A stretch of 40,187 nt of DNA from Bacillota bacterium (GCA_029550685.1 JAKPGY010000163.1:1-40187), one strand, 5' to 3'; numbered from the stretch's first letter, positions 15,673 through 23,841 are shown. Numbers and translations are program-made. Notes: generated from the letters alone by a model not told the origin.

Positions 15673-16386
15673 ATGATTTGTCCAAATTGCGGCGCTGATT
15701 TTGCTAAGAGCGTCAAATTCTGTACTGCCTGCGGCAGTCCTCTGCCCCAGAACCAAGAAAACCAAACAGAAGAACCTGCAGCAACGGCTGGGAAATCGGA
15801 AGGGAAGCAGAACCTGATTGGATTTTCAGAGCGGATCAATGACCCGGCCTTTGCCAGTTACCAGCGCCAGGGCACCGCTTGGTCCTTTATCTTTGCCGGG
15901 ATTTTGGCCGTTATTGCGGTAGTTGGTTTTTACATCTATGGAGAAACAAGTTCTGAAATGGATAATCCCCAGGCCCTTTATATCGGACTGGGCATTGCAG
16001 GCATGTTTATGACTATCGCCATATTAGCCACCCTCAGTCGTTTGACCACTAAACAATGGGATGGAGTAGTCATTGACAAGAAAAAAGAGAAAAAGACCCG
16101 GCGCAACAAAAATAGCGACGGTGGGTACTACCTAGAGAGATATACTTTGTACACCATCGTCTTCAAAACTGACCAGGGGAAGATCATAAACAAATTTATG
16201 GAAGATGACAATACCATCTTCAATTATTTTCAAATCGGTGATCGGGTACGTCATCATAAGGGGTTAGGCACTCTGGAAAAATACGATAAATCCAAAGACA
16301 GCATCATATTCTGCAACGCCTGTTCCACTCTAAACGACATCAATGATGACAAATGCTACCGCTGCTCCTGCCCGCTGTTGAAATAG
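15673..16386 (+). CDS. Membrane protein with zinc ribbons at both ends
   Basis: A 237-residue protein. The N-terminal ribbon is CPNCG...KFCTACG (Cys 3/6/17/20). Two transmembrane helices follow (about 70-92 and 101-121). A basic loop (KKKEKKTRRNKNS) leads to a beta-rich domain that may resemble DUF3592-type domains, and a second ribbon closes the chain (Cys 214/217/228/231). GAGGAGG precedes the ATG. It is the last gene of the cluster, 33 bp after the DUF2207 gene. Ribbons on both sides of a membrane hairpin are unusual: both should lie in the cytoplasm and could bring together partner proteins. No enzymatic residues were recognised. Confidence 0.8.
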   Translation: MICPNCGADFAKSVKFCTACGSPLPQNQENQTEEPAATAGKSEGKQNLIGFSERINDPAFASYQRQGTAWSFIFAGILAVIAVVGFYIYGETSSEMDNPQALYIGLGIAGMFMTIAILATLSRLTTKQWDGVVIDKKKEKKTRRNKNSDGGYYLERYTLYTIVFKTDQGKIINKFMEDDNTIFNYFQIGDRVRHHKGLGTLEKYDKSKDSIIFCNACSTLNDINDDKCYRCSCPLLK

Positions 16387-16438
16387 CTGGGGCAGACTCT
16401 CATTAAAACCCATTAAAAGGGGGAGTGTTAACCAGGAT

Positions 16439-16647
16439 GCAGGAGTATGAGCCGGCTCGCTCCGGGACTCCTCGCCTGCAACACATCGGCTTACTTCGGT
16501 GCGAAGCGGACCGCTCGGAATTTGGCATCCATGCACTCAATCCTCGCTGCTCGAAACATCCTGTTTCTCGCTCCGCTTCGCAGCCCTCAGTTTCGCCGTG
16601 TGATGCAACGGCTCGTCGTACGTCGCTCGCCCGGATAACACTCCTGC
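16439..16647. repeat. Structured dispersed repeat, copy 1 (209 bp)
   Basis: About 87% identical by hand alignment to 30499-30706 (one indel). The ends are imperfect inverted repeats: GCAGGAGTATGAGCCGG at the left and CCGGATAACACTCCTGC at the right (14 of 17 match). Internal stems are GCGAAGCGG (16501-16509) with CCGCTTCGC (16573-16581), GAAACA/TGTTTC, and GCCGT/ACGGC. It lies 52 bp after the last cluster gene. No target-site duplication was found. Open frames across it are short and lack good ribosome sites. It may be a MITE-like element or a mobile structured RNA. Confidence 0.85.
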
Positions 16648-16725
16648 TTAAGCGAGGAAGCAAGGCACGAAGTTCCATAGCAGTCTCGAACGTCCATCTG
16701 TTCATAAACTTTATCGACACCCTCA

Positions 16726-16752
16726 AACCCCTAAAAGGGGTTATTTGTTTGT
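16726..16752 (+). terminator. Rho-independent terminator downstream of the cluster
   Basis: AACCCCT (16726-16732) pairs with AGGGGTT (16736-16742) around a 3-nt loop, followed by the T-rich tail ATTTGTTTGT. It lies after repeat copy 1 and before the HTH gene promoter, so the repeat would be included in the cluster transcript. Confidence 0.65.
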
Positions 16753-16803
16753 ATCAACGTCTAATACCAGTAACATGTGATGAATACATTGAACGGAAAG
16801 GGG

Positions 16804-16833
16804 TTGTTTCAAAGCAGAAGATATTCATATAAT
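16804..16833 (+). promoter_or_regulatory. Promoter of the HTH-protein gene
   Basis: TTGTTT (16804-16809), an 18-bp spacer and a perfect TATAAT (16828-16833). Transcription would begin near 16840, immediately before the GAGGTGA ribosome site, giving a leader of about 15 nt. Confidence 0.5.
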
Positions 16834-16854
16834 TGTAGATGAGGTGATTTTCCC

Positions 16855-18390
16855 TTGCGATTTAGCGAAAAACTAGATTTCCTGATGAAAATTACTAATA
16901 CTACCAACAGCGCCCTGGCATCATATACTTCGTTGGATGCTTCATATATCAGCCGGCTGCGCCGGGGAGTCAGAAGCCTGCCTAAAAATGAAAATTACGT
17001 GCCGATCATGGCCGAATATTTTGCCAAACACTGTTTGGAAACTTATCAGATAAAAGCTCTGGGGGATCGTTTACCCAGAGCTTATGTTGTATCTGAAAGC
17101 ATAGATGAAAATGCCCGGTCGATAAGCGCATGGCTGCAGGAGGAGAAGGAACGCCCCCTGAATGCCGTACAGGGTTTTTTAAATATTATGGAAGACTTTC
17201 AGTTTAAGAAGCCGAATAAATGGACCAATGTTGAAAGTTGTGACTATCCTGAAACCAAGAACTCCTTAATATCTATCCATTATGGAACGACAGGCAAACA
17301 GGAAGCCGTACTGGCTTTTTTGTTATCGGTAATCAATCATAATAAGCCTCAGACTCTGCTTCTATTCAGCGATGAAAGCTTCGACTGGCTGGGCCAAAAC
17401 CCCGAGTATGCAGCTCGATGGGCGTCTCTTATGTCCCAAGTTCTTGCTCAGGGCAACCGGATCCGCATGATACATACTGTCAGCCGCAATCTGGATGAAA
17501 TGCTGGCGGGGATATCCAAGTGGCTCCCCCTTTACATGACGGGGGCTATTGAGCCCTATTATTATCCTAAGAAAAGAGATGGACTGTTCAAGAGAACACT
17601 GCTCATTGCTCCGGAAACATCGGCAGTTATGTCAAACTCAGTGGCAAACATGGAAGATAGGGCAGCCAATTTCCTGCTTAAAGATAAAAATGCGGTTAAG
17701 GCACTAGTCAGTGAATACACCAACCTGTTAGCTTTGTGCCGGCCTCTGATGCGGATTTTTACCCCTGCAGACAACCAGGCTTACAACTCCATTCTTGGTG
17801 AGTTTGAGAAGGAATCGGCTGATACCATTGTTAAAGCCGAATCTTTCAGCATACTAACCATGCCAGATACGGCCATCGATAAAATATTGGCCCGCATGGG
17901 AAGAGCCAATGACAGTGAGTTGGCCGGCAGTCTGAGAATCAGAATACAAAATTTCGCAAATAGTCTGCAAACCCACAGATTTACGGAAATTGTCAGCATT
18001 CCCGCATTGGATGAGATAATAGAGGGCAGACTGAGAGTTGCTCTGTCCGACACCTTAAGTACGGAAGATGTCTTTTATACCCCCGAAGAATTGATACTTC
18101 ATTTGGAAAACATTATTCTGCTCCTGCAGAAATATCCAAACTATGAGGTCTATATTGACACTGCCCATAAAAAGGAGAGATTTATGCTGTATGCCAAAGA
18201 GGAGGTAGGAGCTATCGTAGCCAAGACATCTGCTCCGGCTATCACCTTCGCTATAAACGAAACCAATATGACAGCGGCTTTCTGGGATTACCTGCGAGTC
18301 TATATCAATAGCCTTGCTGAACCACAGCTGAACAAGAAAGTTGTGATTAGGAGACTTCAGTCTTTGATTGAACAGCTGAAGGCATTATAA
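16855..18390 (+). CDS. Long protein with N-terminal HTH (XRE-like)
   Basis: A 511-residue protein starting at TTG 16855, with GAGGTGA 7 nt upstream. Residues 1-60 look like an XRE-type helix-turn-helix (NSALASYTSLDASYISRLRRG: helix, turn, recognition helix with SYISRLRRG). The rest, about 440 residues, is soluble, mixed alpha/beta and unrecognised, with no transmembrane helix. It might be a transcriptional regulator with a large sensor or effector domain. It stands alone between the dispersed repeat and the convergent cca gene (9-bp gap to its end). No target can be named, but the adjacent giant-protein cluster is a candidate. Confidence 0.75.
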   Translation: MRFSEKLDFLMKITNTTNSALASYTSLDASYISRLRRGVRSLPKNENYVPIMAEYFAKHCLETYQIKALGDRLPRAYVVSESIDENARSISAWLQEEKERPLNAVQGFLNIMEDFQFKKPNKWTNVESCDYPETKNSLISIHYGTTGKQEAVLAFLLSVINHNKPQTLLLFSDESFDWLGQNPEYAARWASLMSQVLAQGNRIRMIHTVSRNLDEMLAGISKWLPLYMTGAIEPYYYPKKRDGLFKRTLLIAPETSAVMSNSVANMEDRAANFLLKDKNAVKALVSEYTNLLALCRPLMRIFTPADNQAYNSILGEFEKESADTIVKAESFSILTMPDTAIDKILARMGRANDSELAGSLRIRIQNFANSLQTHRFTEIVSIPALDEIIEGRLRVALSDTLSTEDVFYTPEELILHLENIILLLQKYPNYEVYIDTAHKKERFMLYAKEEVGAIVAKTSAPAITFAINETNMTAAFWDYLRVYINSLAEPQLNKKVVIRRLQSLIEQLKAL

Positions 18391-18399
18391 ACCTCTGCC

Positions 18400-19698
18400 T
18401 TAGGATGGCTTGGCTAGCTCTTTGGCCAAGGATAGCAAGGTGGGAGCATTATTTTTCTGAGGATCTTCCAGGACTATCTCCAGAAGAGCATGCAGTATTT
18501 TGCCCATATCCGGGCCGGGCTCTATACCAATTTCCATCAAGTCATGGCCGTTAACGGCTAGATCCCCAATCTTTAGAGGATGCTTTTCGTGAAGTATCTG
18601 CTCTATTTCGGCCTGCATTTCATTCAGCGAGGTGAAGTCAAAAGGCGGTGCTGAACCCAGGATATCGGCCTTTTGAAGATCATACAGGTCCTGCAGGTTG
18701 TGTTCACCTACCTGGCTTACCAGCTTTTTGAGATTGGCATTACGAAATCTGGCAAAGCGAGTCATATGGGCACCGACCAGAATGGTAATGTCCTCAATGG
18801 TTTTATGGTCATATCTGAGACGTTCTAGAATGCAGCGGGTTATTTCTTGACCCTTCATATGGTGCCCGTAAAAATGACCTACTCCATCTTCACCCCGGGT
18901 GAAGGTAGCTGGTTTGCCAATGTCATGCAGAAAGGCTGCCCAGCGTACATTAAGGCGAGGTGGAACCGCATCCAAAACCGCCAGAGCGTGCTGGAAAACA
19001 TCTTTGTCATGGTTCTTGTTGTGCTGGTCAAAGCCAACCATAGGCATTGCTTCGGGAATTATGTGAGCTAATAGGTTATGATCCAGCAACAGTTTTATTC
19101 CCAGGGCCGGACTATCAGAAACTAATATTTTATTTAACTCCTCCCGGATTCTCTCAATGGAAACCTGTCTGATTAGTTCATGGGAATCAAGTATAGATTC
19201 GGTTACAGTCGGGTGCAGAGTAAAACCAAAGCTGACCGCAAGACGGATAGCTCGTATCATCCGCAGGGGATCTTCTGCAAAGCGTTCCCGGGATTGGTTT
19301 AGCGGGGACCTGATTATCTTTTTTTCCAGGTCTTCCCGGCCTCCAAAAGGATCATGAATTACCCCTTTAGCATCTATCGCTATGGCATTAATGGTAAAAT
19401 CCCGCCGTTGTAAATCCTCATGCAAACCGCCCTGACCATTATCCCTGCCCTTGAAAGTGGATATCTCTACCGGTACACCGTCCATAAATACCGTCACCGT
19501 TCCATGCTTGACGCCGGTGGGCACGGTTTTTGGGAATAGCGCCATGATTTCCTGGGGAAGTGCAGAAGTAGCCACATCATAATCTGTAGGAGGCTTTTCC
19601 ATCAGCAAATCCCGTACACACCCTCCTACTGCGAAGGCTTCTCTACTATGGCTGCTTAATATATCTATTATTTTTATGACATAGGGCGGTAATATCAT
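18400..19698 (-). CDS. cca: tRNA nucleotidyltransferase (CCA-adding enzyme) with HD domain
   Basis: A 432-residue enzyme that adds or repairs the 3' CCA of tRNA using CTP and ATP. Class II nucleotidyltransferase marks are present: GGCVRD (25-30), the metal-binding D39-x-D41, and RRDFTINAIA (98-107), followed by the neck helix EDPLRMIRAIRLA. A C-terminal HD domain (H258-D259, LHDIGKP) gives it the E. coli-like long form; the HD part usually carries phosphatase or phosphodiesterase activity. I chose ATG 19698 because GGAAAGG lies 9 nt upstream; an earlier TTG at 19716 overlaps that site. Poly(A) polymerase is the main alternative. The gene converges on the HTH gene with no obvious terminator between them. 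Confidence 0.93.
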   Translation of the reverse strand: MILPPYVIKIIDILSSHSREAFAVGGCVRDLLMEKPPTDYDVATSALPQEIMALFPKTVPTGVKHGTVTVFMDGVPVEISTFKGRDNGQGGLHEDLQRRDFTINAIAIDAKGVIHDPFGGREDLEKKIIRSPLNQSRERFAEDPLRMIRAIRLAVSFGFTLHPTVTESILDSHELIRQVSIERIREELNKILVSDSPALGIKLLLDHNLLAHIIPEAMPMVGFDQHNKNHDKDVFQHALAVLDAVPPRLNVRWAAFLHDIGKPATFTRGEDGVGHFYGHHMKGQEITRCILERLRYDHKTIEDITILVGAHMTRFARFRNANLKKLVSQVGEHNLQDLYDLQKADILGSAPPFDFTSLNEMQAEIEQILHEKHPLKIGDLAVNGHDLMEIGIEPGPDMGKILHALLEIVLEDPQKNNAPTLLSLAKELAKPS

Positions 19699-20206
19699 GT
19701 AGTCAAGCCTTTCCAAAAGATACTCTACATATCAATTATCCATTAGAAGCTTCATTTAGCCAACTATTTATTAGTTTCTACTTTAAATAATCAGCGATAT
19801 AAAAAACCGGACCATATTGTATGATACCGTCCGGTCAGAATGTCAAAATAGTACATAAATTAATTGCCACGCCTTCGGATCGCAACATAATTAGCTGCCA
19901 ACGGGAGCCTGAGTAGTACTGGCTGGCGGAGCGGAGAATACCAGCTGATCACTGCACTTGAAAGTGCCGTCAACATATTAGCCTGATAAGATAGGGAATA
20001 CTTTAAAAATATAAGTAGATAGCAGGTAAGATAGTAAGGATAGTAAAACTACAGTCTGAAAACCGGAAAGTAGTTATAAACACTCTTAATAACAATAAAT
20101 ATAATAGATCGCAAATTTATTCCAGGCAATTCATTCTCGACAAGATATTCAATGGTATAATATCTAAAATGGGAATAAAGGACCGGAGAAAGGTGGAGAA
20201 GTAACC
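19699..20206. other. Intergenic region between divergent cca and crotonase gene
   Basis: No gene was seen in this 508-bp region. A 7-bp perfect inverted repeat ACCGGAC/GTCCGGT with 16-nt loop lies at 19806-19835. A 6-bp palindrome GCACTT-GA-AAGTGC lies at 19954-19967. An AT-rich tract with many TAG/AAG triplets occupies about 20010-20060. The crotonase promoter is at its right end. Confidence 0.5.
20153..20161 (+). promoter_or_regulatory. Extended -10 promoter of the PaaG-like crotonase gene
   Basis: TGGTATAAT is a perfect extended -10 (TGnTATAAT). The -35 region is poor, which is normal for this class. The start codon follows 45 bp later. Confidence 0.6.
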
Positions 20207-20995
20207 ATGATAAAAGAATTCGAAACCGTGAAACTGGAAATCAAAGACAACGGAGTTGCAATCGTTACATTAAATCGCCCCAAGTATATGAACGCTTTCA
20301 ATTATGAGATCTGCCGGGATTTTCCAGCTGCCTGCCAGGAAGTAAAGGACCAGGAAGCTAAAGTTTTAATAGTTACCGGAGCCGGTGCTGGATTCACTTC
20401 CGGCGGTGATGTATCTGTACTGGCGGCAATGGATAGTCCGGCCAAAGCCAAGTGGACCTATGACCAGTCCACCGGGGTGGTAAAAGCAGCGTATGAAATG
20501 GAAATACCGGTTATTGCAGCGGTAAACGGTGCGGTTGCCGGAGCGGGAACCGCTCTGCTGATGGCCTGCGATTTGATTATTGCTGCCGATACTGCCAAGA
20601 TTGCTTTCAATTTTATTAACGTAGCATTTACCGCGGACAGCGGTGCCTCCTATTTCTTAACCCGCCTGGTGGGTTACCAGAAGGCTGCAGAGATACTTTT
20701 GTTCGGCAAGATTTTGAAGAGCCAGGAAGCGGAGCAGCTGGGAATTGTCAATAAGGTAGTGCCGGCTGACCAGCTCATGGATGAAGCTTTAGCCTGGGCG
20801 GACAGGTTAGCTGCCGGACCTGGTTTCACTCAAAAGCTGGATAAAAAACTGCTGCGGGCGGCTATGTGCAATGATTTCTATGAGCAGGCCGAACTGGAGA
20901 GCATGTATCAGATACTTACCTGGGCTTCCGATGACTTTAAAGAAGGTACCCGTGCTTTTCTGGAGAAGCGTAAGCCGCAATTCAAAGGAAAATAG
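20207..20995 (+). CDS. Crotonase-family enoyl-CoA isomerase/hydratase (PaaG-like)
   Basis: A 262-residue crotonase-fold enzyme. It has the N-terminal GVAIVTLNRPKYMNAFN, the oxyanion-hole segment GFTSGGDVS, and AVNGAVAGAGTALLMACDL. It lacks both glutamates of classical enoyl-CoA hydratase: the GGGxE position reads AGAGTA, and the PEI position reads FIN. It keeps an aspartate (D144) in the sequence ADSGASYFLTRLVG, as in PaaG-type and delta3-delta2 isomerases. An isomerase shifting a double bond is therefore more likely than a hydratase. The substrate is unknown. AGGTGGAG lies upstream of the ATG, an extended -10 promoter precedes it and a terminator follows, so it is probably monocistronic. Confidence 0.85.
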   Translation: MIKEFETVKLEIKDNGVAIVTLNRPKYMNAFNYEICRDFPAACQEVKDQEAKVLIVTGAGAGFTSGGDVSVLAAMDSPAKAKWTYDQSTGVVKAAYEMEIPVIAAVNGAVAGAGTALLMACDLIIAADTAKIAFNFINVAFTADSGASYFLTRLVGYQKAAEILLFGKILKSQEAEQLGIVNKVVPADQLMDEALAWADRLAAGPGFTQKLDKKLLRAAMCNDFYEQAELESMYQILTWASDDFKEGTRAFLEKRKPQFKGK

Positions 20996-21020
20996 CATTG
21001 ACTATGCCTGGTTATTGAGG

Positions 21021-21057
21021 AAAAGGCCGTTTCCTGCTGGGAAGCGGCCTTTTATTT
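21021..21057 (+). terminator. Rho-independent terminator after the PaaG-like gene
   Basis: AAGGCCG-T-TTCC and GGAA-G-CGGCCTT form a stem around a short loop (21023-21052), followed by TTTATTT. Confidence 0.85.
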
Positions 21058-21093
21058 ACGATAAATCTTTTACCCAGGTTACATAGTATTTGC

Positions 21094-21123
21094 TTGATAC
21101 CTAGAAAGGATATCCCATATGAT
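21094..21123 (+). promoter_or_regulatory. Promoter of the flavodiiron fusion gene
   Basis: TTGATA (21094-21099), an 18-bp spacer and TATGAT (21118-21123), each five of six matches to consensus. The ATG lies 53 bp downstream. Confidence 0.5.
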
Positions 21124-21176
21124 GTAAATAATAAACCTGTACCATAGTCGAAAATTAATATAAAGGAGGAAGAAAG

Positions 21177-23795
21177 ATGAGTGCTGTTAAGATAATTGAT
21201 AATGTTTACTGGGTAGGAGCCCGGGACCACAATCTGCGTATTTTTGATATCATTATGACTGCTGAAGATGGAACCAGCTATAATTCCTACTTAGTCAAGG
21301 GATCTGAAAAGACTGCTTTGATTGACACCGTGAAAGTTAAGTTCTGGGACGAACACTTGAAAAGACTACAGGAATTAGTTAACCCGGCCACTATTGATTA
21401 TTTGATTGTTAACCATGCTGAACCTGATCATACCGGATCAATCGAAGCATTGTTAGCTATTAATCCGGACATTACTGTTCTGGGCAGTGATACTGCTATT
21501 GATATTTTGAAGGAAATTGCCAATCGAAGTTTCAAATATCAGGTGGTCAAGCAAGGGGATAAACTGTCTTTGGGTAACTGGACATTGAGCTTTATAAGCG
21601 TTCCTTTTTTGCATTGGCCTGATTCGATATATACATATCTGGAGGAGGAAGGCATCCTGTTTTCCTGTGATTCCTTTGGCTCCCATTATCCTGACGAAAA
21701 GCTGTTTAATGACCTGGTAGAAGGGGATTTCCTCCATGCATTTCAATACTATTTTGACAAGATTATTGGTCCCTTTAAGCCCTATGTACTAGAGGCTTTG
21801 GAAAAGATAAAGGATCTGGAGCTAAAAGTAATATGCCCTGGTCATGGACCAGTGTTGCGCACCGGTATACCCTATTATATTGATCTTTACCGGCAGTGGT
21901 CTACGGTGCCCAAGTACTACAAAGATGACCTGCCCCGGATAGTTCTGGCTTATGTAAGTGCTTACGGGTATACAGATGCCCTGGCTAACAGCATCATCGA
22001 CGGGATTAACTCCGTGGGCAGCTTTTATATTGAAAAACATGATATGGTTTATGCTGATTTAGACCTGGTGCTGGAATCAGTTAACCAGGCCGATGGGTTG
22101 CTGGTGGGTTCACCTACCATTAATGGCGATGCTCTGCCAGTAATCTGGCAGCTGCTGCTTAATCTCTCTCCCATAAACCACAGCGGGAAAGTAGCTGCTG
22201 CTTTCGGCTCCTATGGATGGAGCGGGGAAGCAGTGCCCAGCATTGAAGCACGTTTAAAAGCTATGCGCATGCAGGTAGTGCCTGGATTGCGGGTGCGGCT
22301 TAAACCCACTGCCAATGATCTGGATAAGGCCTTCCTGCTGGGAGTAGAGTTTGCCAAAGCCATCCAGCAGAAGAAACAGGATGTCTCTAAGTTGAAATGG
22401 CGTTGTTTGATCTGCGGGCATATACATGAAGGAGCTGAACCACCGGAAATCTGTCCAGCCTGTGGGGTGGGCAAGGAAAACTTTGAACTGTTGCAGGTGG
22501 AGGATGCTTTCAATAAAGATACCGATGAAAAATTTGTGATTATCGGCGGAGGTGTTGCGGCTCTCTCGGCTGCCGAGGCCATTCGGGAGCGCAATAAGAC
22601 TGCTTCCATAACTATGATAACCGATGAACCGGTGCTTCCCTATTACCGGCCAATGCTGTCTGACTACCTGGGAGAAGAAATAAAAGGTGAACGGTTGTTC
22701 ATTCATGATCTGGCCTGGTATCGTGAGAAGCGTATCGAGGTTCTGACCGGCCAGGCTGTTACCAAACTGGACACCGCAGCTAAGCAGGTAGCTACTGAAT
22801 CAGGTACAGAGATTGGTTTTGACAAGCTGATTATTGCCACTGGCGCCCGCAGCAATGTACTGCCCATTAAAGGAGCTGATATTCCCGGCGTTTATACTAT
22901 GCGCAGCCTGGAAGATGCCCGTAGGTTAAAAGAAGCCCTTAATAAAGCTAAAAAAGCTGTAGTAATTGGCGGAGGAGTATTGGGCCTGGAAGCAGTGGAG
23001 GAAATGGTAAGCCTAGGTATAGAGGTGGCAGTGGTTGAATATAATGAACGCCTCATGCCCAGGCAGCTGGACCCGGAGGCATCCGCTCGCCTGCAGAGCT
23101 TGATGGAAGCCAAAGGTATTTCTCTCCAATTAGGGGTATCTACCGAGGAGATTATAGGTAAAGATGCGGTTGAGTCAGTTCGTCTTAGCAGCGGTCAGGT
23201 CTTGCCGGCCGATGTGGTTTTGCTGTCTACCGGAGTCAAACCCAATGTGGAGCTGGCCAAGGAAGCCGGCCTGGAGGTCCAGCAGGGAATTGTGGTCGAC
23301 AAGCAAATGCGTACTAGTGTGGATGGGATTTATGCAGTAGGGGATGTAGCACAGTTTGGTGAGAGAGTGATTGGATTATGGCCGGTATCCATGGAAATGG
23401 GCCGGATTGCCGGCGCTGCTGCCGCCGGGGAATGGGTGGAGTTTAAAATGCCGACCCTTTCCACCATGCTGGCTGCTTTTGATCGTGAGATTTTCTCCAT
23501 CGGAGATGTTAATTGGCCTGATGATCAGGTGCGTACGGTGGTTGTGGATGATCCGCCGGCCAATTACTTTAAGAAAAGCTATCTGAAGGATGGAGTGCTG
23601 GTAGGAGAAATCGTTATAGCTCCACGGGTGGACAGCAGTGAGAGTGTGAGTAAGCTGGGGAAAGATGCTGAAGGCCAAAAGGTGCATAATAAGTGGAAAT
23701 GCAAGATATGCGGGTATATACATGAGGGGCCGGAGCCCCCGGATGAGTGTCCCGTTTGCGGAGCCAGCCGGGATGACTTTGAGCCGGTAGAATAA
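21177..23795 (+). CDS. Flavodiiron protein fused to rubredoxin, NADH:rubredoxin oxidoreductase and a second rubredoxin
   Basis: An 872-residue soluble enzyme that should reduce O2 to water (or NO to N2O) with NAD(P)H electrons carried inside one chain. Domains in order: a metallo-beta-lactamase-like diiron domain with all ligands (H80, E82, D84, H85, H146, D165, H223); a flavodoxin domain from about 255 (AYVSAYGYTDALANS); a short-spaced rubredoxin (Cys 410/413/426/429); an FAD/NAD(P)H reductase of the NROR family (FVIIGGG at about 453, VVIGGGVLGLEAVEE at about 595, YAVGDVA later); and a second short-spaced rubredoxin at the end (Cys 842/845/858/861). Fusions of the first four parts are known in Clostridia (class F flavodiiron proteins); the extra terminal rubredoxin is the notable part. 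AAAGGAGG precedes the ATG, with its own promoter. Confidence 0.95.
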   Translation: MSAVKIIDNVYWVGARDHNLRIFDIIMTAEDGTSYNSYLVKGSEKTALIDTVKVKFWDEHLKRLQELVNPATIDYLIVNHAEPDHTGSIEALLAINPDITVLGSDTAIDILKEIANRSFKYQVVKQGDKLSLGNWTLSFISVPFLHWPDSIYTYLEEEGILFSCDSFGSHYPDEKLFNDLVEGDFLHAFQYYFDKIIGPFKPYVLEALEKIKDLELKVICPGHGPVLRTGIPYYIDLYRQWSTVPKYYKDDLPRIVLAYVSAYGYTDALANSIIDGINSVGSFYIEKHDMVYADLDLVLESVNQADGLLVGSPTINGDALPVIWQLLLNLSPINHSGKVAAAFGSYGWSGEAVPSIEARLKAMRMQVVPGLRVRLKPTANDLDKAFLLGVEFAKAIQQKKQDVSKLKWRCLICGHIHEGAEPPEICPACGVGKENFELLQVEDAFNKDTDEKFVIIGGGVAALSAAEAIRERNKTASITMITDEPVLPYYRPMLSDYLGEEIKGERLFIHDLAWYREKRIEVLTGQAVTKLDTAAKQVATESGTEIGFDKLIIATGARSNVLPIKGADIPGVYTMRSLEDARRLKEALNKAKKAVVIGGGVLGLEAVEEMVSLGIEVAVVEYNERLMPRQLDPEASARLQSLMEAKGISLQLGVSTEEIIGKDAVESVRLSSGQVLPADVVLLSTGVKPNVELAKEAGLEVQQGIVVDKQMRTSVDGIYAVGDVAQFGERVIGLWPVSMEMGRIAGAAAAGEWVEFKMPTLSTMLAAFDREIFSIGDVNWPDDQVRTVVVDDPPANYFKKSYLKDGVLVGEIVIAPRVDSSESVSKLGKDAEGQKVHNKWKCKICGYIHEGPEPPDECPVCGASRDDFEPVE

Positions 23796-23806
23796 AATAA
23801 AGGAAT

Positions 23807-23838
23807 AACCGTTCTACCCTGGCCAAGGCAGAACGGTT
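23807..23838 (+). promoter_or_regulatory. 9-bp hairpin abutting the next start codon
   Basis: AACCGTTCT (23807-23815) pairs perfectly with AGAACGGTT (23830-23838). It follows the flavodiiron stop by 11 nt and ends 3 nt before the next ATG. There is no T-run, so it is not a standard terminator. The only weak ribosome site for the next gene (AAGG) lies in its loop, so it could regulate translation. Confidence 0.45.
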
Positions 23839-23841
23839 GCT

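Noticed and set aside
16425-16832. A 135-codon open frame over the dispersed repeat, and the similar frame at 30556-30810
   Set aside because: The two translations resemble each other only because the DNA element is duplicated. The frames extend past the element into unrelated sequence, and paired changes favour an RNA or DNA structure.
18847-19357. Short plus-strand open frames within the cca gene
   Set aside because: They are antisense to a well-supported gene, with no ribosome sites or recognisable products.
20005-20065. TAG/AAG-rich tract as a TRAP binding site
   Set aside because: The triplet spacing is irregular (0-3 nt, several AAG) and it lies upstream of the only visible promoter, so it would not be transcribed with the gene.
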